The translations under genes were made by a program, and so were the position numbers. Positions 59,414 to 64,000 of a stretch of DNA of 64,000 nt are shown here, piece by piece. Position 1 is the first letter of the stretch; each line of letters begins with the position of its first letter. Origin of the DNA: Bathymodiolus brooksi (Eukaryota > Mollusca > Bivalvia > Mytilida > Modiolidae); assembly GCA_963680875.1 (NCBI GenBank), contig OY804588.1:79818829-79882828 (forward strand). Reading direction: 5' to 3'. A model generated the notes under the pieces. The model was not told where the DNA came from and did not search any database. It saw only the letters and a program-made list of their open reading frames with translations.

Positions 59414-62274
59414 AACCTTAATCTGCTTTCGTGGGGTTCTTTGTTGTTTTATCTCTGGTTTTCTATGTAGTGTTTTACCGTAATCTGTTTTAGGGGGGTT
59501 AGTTGTTATTCTATCTTTGGTTTTCTATGTAGTGTTTTACCGTAATCTGTTTTAGTGGGGTTTGTTGTTGTTCTATCTTTGGTTTTCTATGTAGTTTTTT
59601 ACCGTAATCTGTTTTAGTAGGGTTCGTTGTTGTTCTATCTTTGGTTTTCTATGTAGTGTTTTAACCGTAATCTGTTTTAGTAGAGTTCGTTCTTGTTCTA
59701 TGTTTGGTTTTCTATGTAGTGTTTTACTGTAATTTATTTTAGTAGGGTTCGTTGTTGTTTTCTCTTTGGTTTTCTTTGTAGTGTTTTACCGTAATCTGCT
59801 TTCGTGGGGTTGGTTGTTGTTCTATCTTTGATTTTCTATGTAGTGTTTTACCGTAATTTATTTTTTTAGGGTTCGTTGTTGTTTTCTCTTTGGTTTTCTT
59901 TGTAGTGTTTTTACTGTAATCTGTTTTAGTAGAGTTCGTTGTTGTTCTATCTTTGGTTTTCTATGTAGTGTTTTTACTGTAATCTGTTTTAGTAGGGTTC
60001 GTTGTTGTTCTATCTTTGGTTTTCTATGTAGTGTTTTAACCGTAATCTGTTTTAGTAGGGTTCGTTGTTGTTCTATATTTGGTTTTCTATGTAGTGTTTT
60101 TACTGTAATCTGTTTTAGTAGAGTTCGTTGTTGTTCTATCTTTGGTTTTCTATGTAGTGTTTTTACTGTAATCTGTTTTAGTAGGGTTCGTTGTTGTTCT
60201 ATCTTTGGTTTTCTATGTAGTGTTTTAACCGTAATCTGTTTTAGTAGGGTTCGTTGTTGTTCTATCTTTGGTTTTCTATGTAGTGTTTTAACCGTAATCT
60301 GTTTTAGTAGGGTTCGTTGTTGTTCTATCTTTGGTTTTCTATGTAGTGTTTTAACCGTAATCTGTTTTAGTAGAGTTCGTTCTTGTTCTATCTTTGGTTT
60401 TCTATGTAGTGTTTTACCGTAATTTATTTTTTTAGGGTTCGTTGTTGTTTTCTCTTTGGTTTTCTTTGTAGTGTTTTTACTGTAATCTATTTTAGTAGGG
60501 TTCGTTGTTGTTCTATATTTGGTTTTCTATGTAGTGTTTTTACTGTAATCTGTTTTAGTAGGGTTCGTTGTTGTTCTATCTTTGGTTTTCTATGTAGTGT
60601 TTTAACCGTAATCTGTTTTAGTGGGGTTCGTTGTTGTTCTATCTTTGGTTTTCTATGTAGTGTTTTACTGCAATTTATTTTAGTAGGGTTCGTTGTTGTT
60701 TTCTCTTTGGTTTTCTATGTAGTGATTTACCGTAATCTGCTTTCGTGGGGTTCGTTGTTGTTATATCTTTGGCTTTCGATGTAGTGTTTTACCGTAATCT
60801 GTCTTAGTGGGATTCGTTGTTGTTCTATCTCTGGTTTTCTATGTAGTGTTTTACAGTAATCTGCTTTAGTCGGTTTCGACGTTGTTCTATCTTTGGTTTT
60901 TTAGTAGTGTTTTACCGTAATCTGTTTTAGTAGGGTTCGTTGTTGTTCTATCTTTGGTTTTCTATGTAGTGTTTTACTGTAATCTGTTTTAGTGGGGTTC
61001 GTGTTGTTCTATCTTTGGTTTTCTATGTAGTGTTTTACCGTAATCTGCTTTCGTGGGGTTCGTTGTTGTTCTATCTTTGGTTTTCTATGTAGTGTTTTAC
61101 CGTAATCTGTTTTAGTGGGTTTAGTTGTCATTCTATCTCTGGTTTTCTATGTAGTGTTTTACCGTAATCTGTTTTAGGGGGGTTAGTTGTTATTCTATCT
61201 TTGGTTTTCTATGTAGTGTTTTACCGTAATCTGTTTTAGGGGGGTTAGTTGTTATTCTATCTCTGGTTTTCTATGTAGTGTTTTACCGTAATCTGTTTTA
61301 GGGGGGTTAGTTGTTATTCTATCTTTGGTTTTCTATGTAGTGTTTTACCGTAATCTGTTTTAGGGGGGTTAGTTGTTATTCTATCTTTGGTTTTCTATGT
61401 AGTGTTTTACCGTAATCTGTTTTAGGGGGGTTAGTTGTTATTCTATCTTTGGTTTTCTATGTAGTGTTTTACCGTAATCTGTTTTAGGGGGGTTAGTTGT
61501 TATTCTATCTCTGGTTTTCTATGTAGTGTTTTATTGTAATTTGTTTTTGTAGGGTTCGTTGTTGTTCTATATTTGGTTTTCTATGTAGTGTTTTACCGTA
61601 ATCTGTTTTAGTAGGGTTCGTTGTTGTTCTCTCTTTGGTTTTCTATGTAGTGTTTTACTGTAATCTGTTTTAGTGGGGTTCGTGTTGTTCTATCTTTGGT
61701 TTTCTATGTAGTGTTTTACCGTAATCTGCTTTCGTGGGGTTCGTTGTTGTTCTATCTTTGGTTTTCTATGTAGTGTTTTACCGTAATCTGTTTTAGTGGG
61801 TTTAGTTGTTATTCTATCTCTGGTTTTCTATGTAGTGTTTTACTGTAATCTGTTTTAGGGGGGTTAGTTGTTATTCTATCTTTGGTTTTCTATGTAGTGT
61901 TTTACCGTAATCTGTTTTAGGGGGGTTAGTTGTTATTCTATCTCTGGTTTTCTATGTAGTGTTTTACCGTAATCTGTTTTAGGGGGGTTAGTTGTTATTC
62001 TATCTTTGGTTTTCTATGTAGTGTTTTACCGTAATCTGTTTTAGGGGGGTTAGTTGTTATTCTATCTTTGGTTTTCTATGTAGTGTTTTACCGTAATCTG
62101 TTTTAGGGGGGTTAGTTGTTATTCTATCTCTGGTTTTCTATGTAGTGTTTTACCGTAATCTGTTTTAGGGGGGTTAGTTGTTATTCTATCTTTGGTTTTC
62201 TATGTAGTGTTTTACCGTAATCTGTTTTAGGAGTTTAGTTGTTATTCTATCTTTGGTTTTCTATGTAGTGTTTT
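59414..62274. repeat. Higher-order unit D2 (2,861 bp)
   Basis: The same order as D1, with GGCTTTCGATG at 60777 (CGATG), GTCGGTTTCGACG near 60,869, GGTTTTTTAGTAG near 60,895, and six-G runs at about 61,168-61,500 and 61,859-62,200. Private changes include CTATGTTTGG near 59,699, TTACAGTAA near 60,850, GTTGTCATTC near 61,125 and GTTTTTGTAGGG near 61,541. Offsets between D1 and D2 are 2,797 bp at AACCTT and 2,861 bp at CGATG, the difference being internal indels of whole monomers plus single bases. Confidence 0.82.
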
Positions 62275-64000
62275 AACCTTAATCTGCTTTCGTGGGGTTC
62301 TTTGTTGTTTTATCTCTGGTTTTCTATGTAGTGTTTTACCGTAATCTGTTTTAGGGGGGTTAGTTGTTATTCTATCTTTGGTTTTCTATGTAGTGTTTTA
62401 CCGTAATCTGTTTTAGTGGGGTTTGTTGTTGTTCTATCTTTGGTTTTCTATGTAGTTTTTTACCGTAATCTGTTTTAGTAGGGTTCGTTGTTGTTCTATA
62501 TTTGGTTTTCTATGTAGTGTTTTAACCGTAATCTGTTTTAGTAGAGTTCGTTCTTGTTCTATCTTTGGTGTTCTATGTAGTGTTTTACTGTAATTTATTT
62601 TAGTAGGGTTCGTTGTTGTTTTCTCTTTGGTTTTCTATGTAGTGTTTTACCGTAATCTGCTTTCGTGGGGTTGGTTGTTGTTTTATCTTTGATTTTCTAT
62701 GTAGTGTTTTACCGTAATTTATTTTTTTAGGGTTCGTTGTTGTTTTCTCTTTGGTTTTCTTTGTAGTGTTTTTACTGTAATCTATTTTAGTAGGGTTCGT
62801 TGTTGTTCTATCTTTGGTTTTCTATGTAGTGTTTTTACTGTAATCTGTTTTAGTAGAGTTCGTTGTTGTTCTATCTTTGGTTTTCTATGTAGTGTTTTTA
62901 CTGTAATCTGTTTTATTAGGGTTCGTTGTTGTTCTATCTTTGGTTTTCTATGTAGTGTTTTAACCGTAATCTGTTTTAGTAGGGTTCGTTGTTGTTCTAT
63001 CTTTGGTTTTCTATGTAGTGTTTTAACCGTAATCTGTTTTAGTAGGGTTTGTTGTTGTTCTATCTTTGGTTTTCTATGTAGTGTTTTAACCGTAATCTGT
63101 TTTAGTAGAGTTCGTTCTTGTTCTATCTTTGGTTTTCTATGTAGTGTTTTACTGTAATTTATTTTAGTAGGGTTCGTTGTTGTTTTCTCTTTGGTTTTCT
63201 ATGTAGTGTTTTACCGTAATCTGCTTTCGTGGGGTTGGTTGTTGTTCTATCTTTGATTTTCTATGTAGTGTTTTACCGTAATTTATTTTTTTAGGGTTCG
63301 TTGTTGTTTTCTCTTTGGTTTTCTTTGTAGTGTTTTTACCGTAATCTATTTTAGTAGGGTTCGTTGTTGTTCTATATTTGGTTTTCTATGTAGTGTTTTA
63401 ACCGTAATCTGTTTTAGTGGGGTTCGTTGTTGTTCTATCTTTGGTTTTCTATGTAGTGTTTTACTGCAATTTATTTTAGTAGGGTTCGTTGTTGTTTTCT
63501 CTTTGGTTTTCTATGTAGTGATTTACCGTAATCTGCTTTCGTGGGGTTCGTTGTTGTTATATCTTTGGCTTTCGATGTAGTGTTTTACCGTAATCTGTCT
63601 TAGTGGGATTCGTTGTTGTTCTATCTCTGGTTTTCTATGTAGTGTTTTACCGTAATCTGCTTTAGTCGGTTTCGATGTTGTTCTATCTTTGGTTTTTTAG
63701 TAGTGTTTTACCGTAATCTGTTTTAGTAGAGTTCGTTGTTGTTCTATCTTTGGTTTTCTATGTAGTGTTTTACTGTAATCTGTTTTAGTGGGGTTCGTGT
63801 TGTTCTATCTTTGGTTTTCTATGTAGTGTTTTACCGTAATCTGCTTTCGTGGGGTTAGTTGTTATTCTATCTTTGGTTTTCTATGTAGTGTTTTACCGTA
63901 ATCTGTTTTAGGGGGGTTAGTTGTTATTCTATCTTTGGTTTTCTATGTAGTGTTTTACCGTAATCTGTTTTAGGGGGGTTAGTTGTTATTCTATCTTTGG
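62275..64000. repeat. Higher-order unit D3, cut by the window end
   Basis: Third copy of the 2.8-kb unit, 1,726 bp visible, ending inside the first six-G run at monomer position 12. GGCTTTCGATG lies at 63573 (CGATG), 2,796 bp after its D2 counterpart. Private changes are CTTTGGTGTTC near 62,565, TTTTATTAGGG near 62,912 and GGGTTTGTTG near 63,046. The array clearly continues to the right of the window. Confidence 0.82.

Larger units (their letters stand above)
1..64000. repeat. 62-bp satellite DNA array filling the entire window
   Basis: Every line of the window is a variant of the same ~62-bp monomer, read in one orientation, with no interruption and no unique flank. Most copies are exactly 62 bp; variants of 60, 61, 63 and 64 bp come from single small indels. 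Fixed landmarks in each monomer are TTCTATCT (1-8), GGTTTTCTATG (11-21), GTGTTTTAC (24-32), GTAATCTG (34-41) and GGTTCGTTGTTG (51-62). Variation is concentrated at position 9 (T/C), 33 (C/T), the 42-51 segment and the last base (G/A). Arrays of this size with layered higher-order repeats are known from eukaryotic heterochromatin; calling this one nuclear and eukaryotic is inference. No genes, RNA genes, promoters, terminators or origins could be supported anywhere in it. Confidence 0.97.

Noticed and set aside
38160..64000. Telomere-like motif TTTTAGGG within the six-G monomers
   Set aside because: It resembles TTTTAGGG or TTTAGGG telomere repeats but occurs once per 62 bp, never in direct tandem. 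It is derived from the ordinary TTTTAGTAGGG / TTTTAGTGGGG segment by a few base changes. No interstitial telomere is present.
1..64000. CENP-B box similarity: TTCGTTG in most monomers, with CGGG just before it in TCGTCGG monomers
   Set aside because: Only the first bases of the box agree. The required A and the CGGG to the right of TTCG are missing; in TCGTCGG monomers the CGGG lies on the wrong side. I do not call a CENP-B site.
1..64000. CRISPR array (regular repeats with near-constant spacing)
   Set aside because: There are no unique spacers: the whole 62-bp period is conserved, and the variable segment (positions 42-51) has only a handful of recurring forms.
38160..64000. G-quadruplex potential of the six-G runs
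   Set aside because: A canonical quadruplex needs four G-runs with short loops on one strand. Here runs of three or more G are about 62 bp apart, with only GG pairs between, so an intramolecular G4 is not supported by the motif.
1..64000. A repeat protein encoded by three monomers (186 bp = 62 codons)
   Set aside because: Each consensus monomer has plus-strand stops in all three frames. The minus strand has stops in two frame classes that rotate, so no frame stays open across three monomers.
1..64000. Monomer as an ancestral dimer of two ~31-bp halves
   Set aside because: GTTTTCTATGTAG and GTTTTAGTAGGG look loosely alike at an offset near 29-30 bases, but the rest of the halves do not align and the low-complexity T/G content makes such matches likely by chance.
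1..64000. Phased T-tracts causing intrinsic bending
   Set aside because: TTTT tracts start at monomer positions 13, 27 and 42, with the next at 75. The spacings of 14, 15 and 33 are not multiples of the helical repeat, so in-phase curvature is not supported.
1..64000. Embedded transposon, retroelement or RNA gene between blocks
   Set aside because: I checked block junctions (about 10,872, 15,026, 23,105, 38,475, 47,870, 51,218, 54,665) for foreign sequence, target-site duplications or inverted repeats. All join satellite monomer to satellite monomer in register.
1..64000. Assignment to a named species or published satellite family
   Set aside because: I do not recognise the monomer. Length, GC and skew alone do not identify a taxon, and no flanking gene is available.

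Overview
The whole 64,000-base window is one uninterrupted tandem satellite array. The unit is about 62 bp, every copy lies head-to-tail in the same orientation, and the array runs off both ends of the window. Dividing the length by the unit gives roughly 1,030 monomers. I read through all of it and found no unique sequence, gene, RNA gene, transposon, CRISPR array or inversion. A copy that matches the consensus lies at 186-247. By my count that copy has 33 T, 14 G, 8 A and 7 C, so it is about 34% GC with a strongly T+G-rich plus strand. Stop codons in every monomer, together with a length that is not a multiple of 3, prevent long reading frames on either strand. The array is typical of eukaryotic nuclear heterochromatin (centromeric, pericentromeric, subtelomeric, B or sex chromosome). 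The sequence does not identify the species, and I do not recognise the satellite as a named family.

The array has higher-order structure at several scales. In the left part (1 to about 36.4 kb), blocks of about 1.9-2.8 kb are bounded by a 61-bp monomer carrying CTAGTAG in place of CTATGTAG. That monomer always follows a TCGTCGG-type monomer (TCGTCTGG before the 1938 copy, TCGGCGG before the 48294 copy). Two kinds of lead-in occur: GCTTTCGTCGG ('alpha') and GCTGTCGTCGG ('beta'). Larger tandem duplications lie on top: a 2,170-bp unit (1.9-7.5 kb), a 4,155-bp unit (6,717-15,026), an inferred 5,766-bp unit that gives a 9,921-bp offset between about 4.95-10.4 and 14.87-20.33 kb, and a 3,223-bp unit (19.9-26.5 kb). 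From 26.66 to 35.58 kb a two-part alpha/beta unit is present three times (2,726, 2,789 and 3,407 bp).

The middle part (36.4-49.9 kb) carries units of 2.1-2.23 kb, 1.36-1.86 kb and 2.04 kb. Here new monomer types appear: TTATTTTAG, TTATTTGAG, a CGTGTTG deletion type, and a type with a run of six G followed by TTAG.

The right part (49.9-64 kb) is dominated by six-G blocks and by 63-bp monomers with an inserted base (TTTTAACCG, TTTTTACTG, TTTTAACCTT). It is built from a 1,303-bp tandem duplication, a 1,425-bp one, and a 2.8-kb higher-order unit present as two full copies and one cut by the window end. The CTAGTAG marker is not seen after 48.3 kb.

Nothing here acts as genes working together. 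The biology is array evolution by unequal exchange or gene conversion. Shared private mutations allow some duplications to be put in order. All alignments were done by eye; block edges are exact where a diagnostic base change marks them and otherwise uncertain by up to about one monomer.
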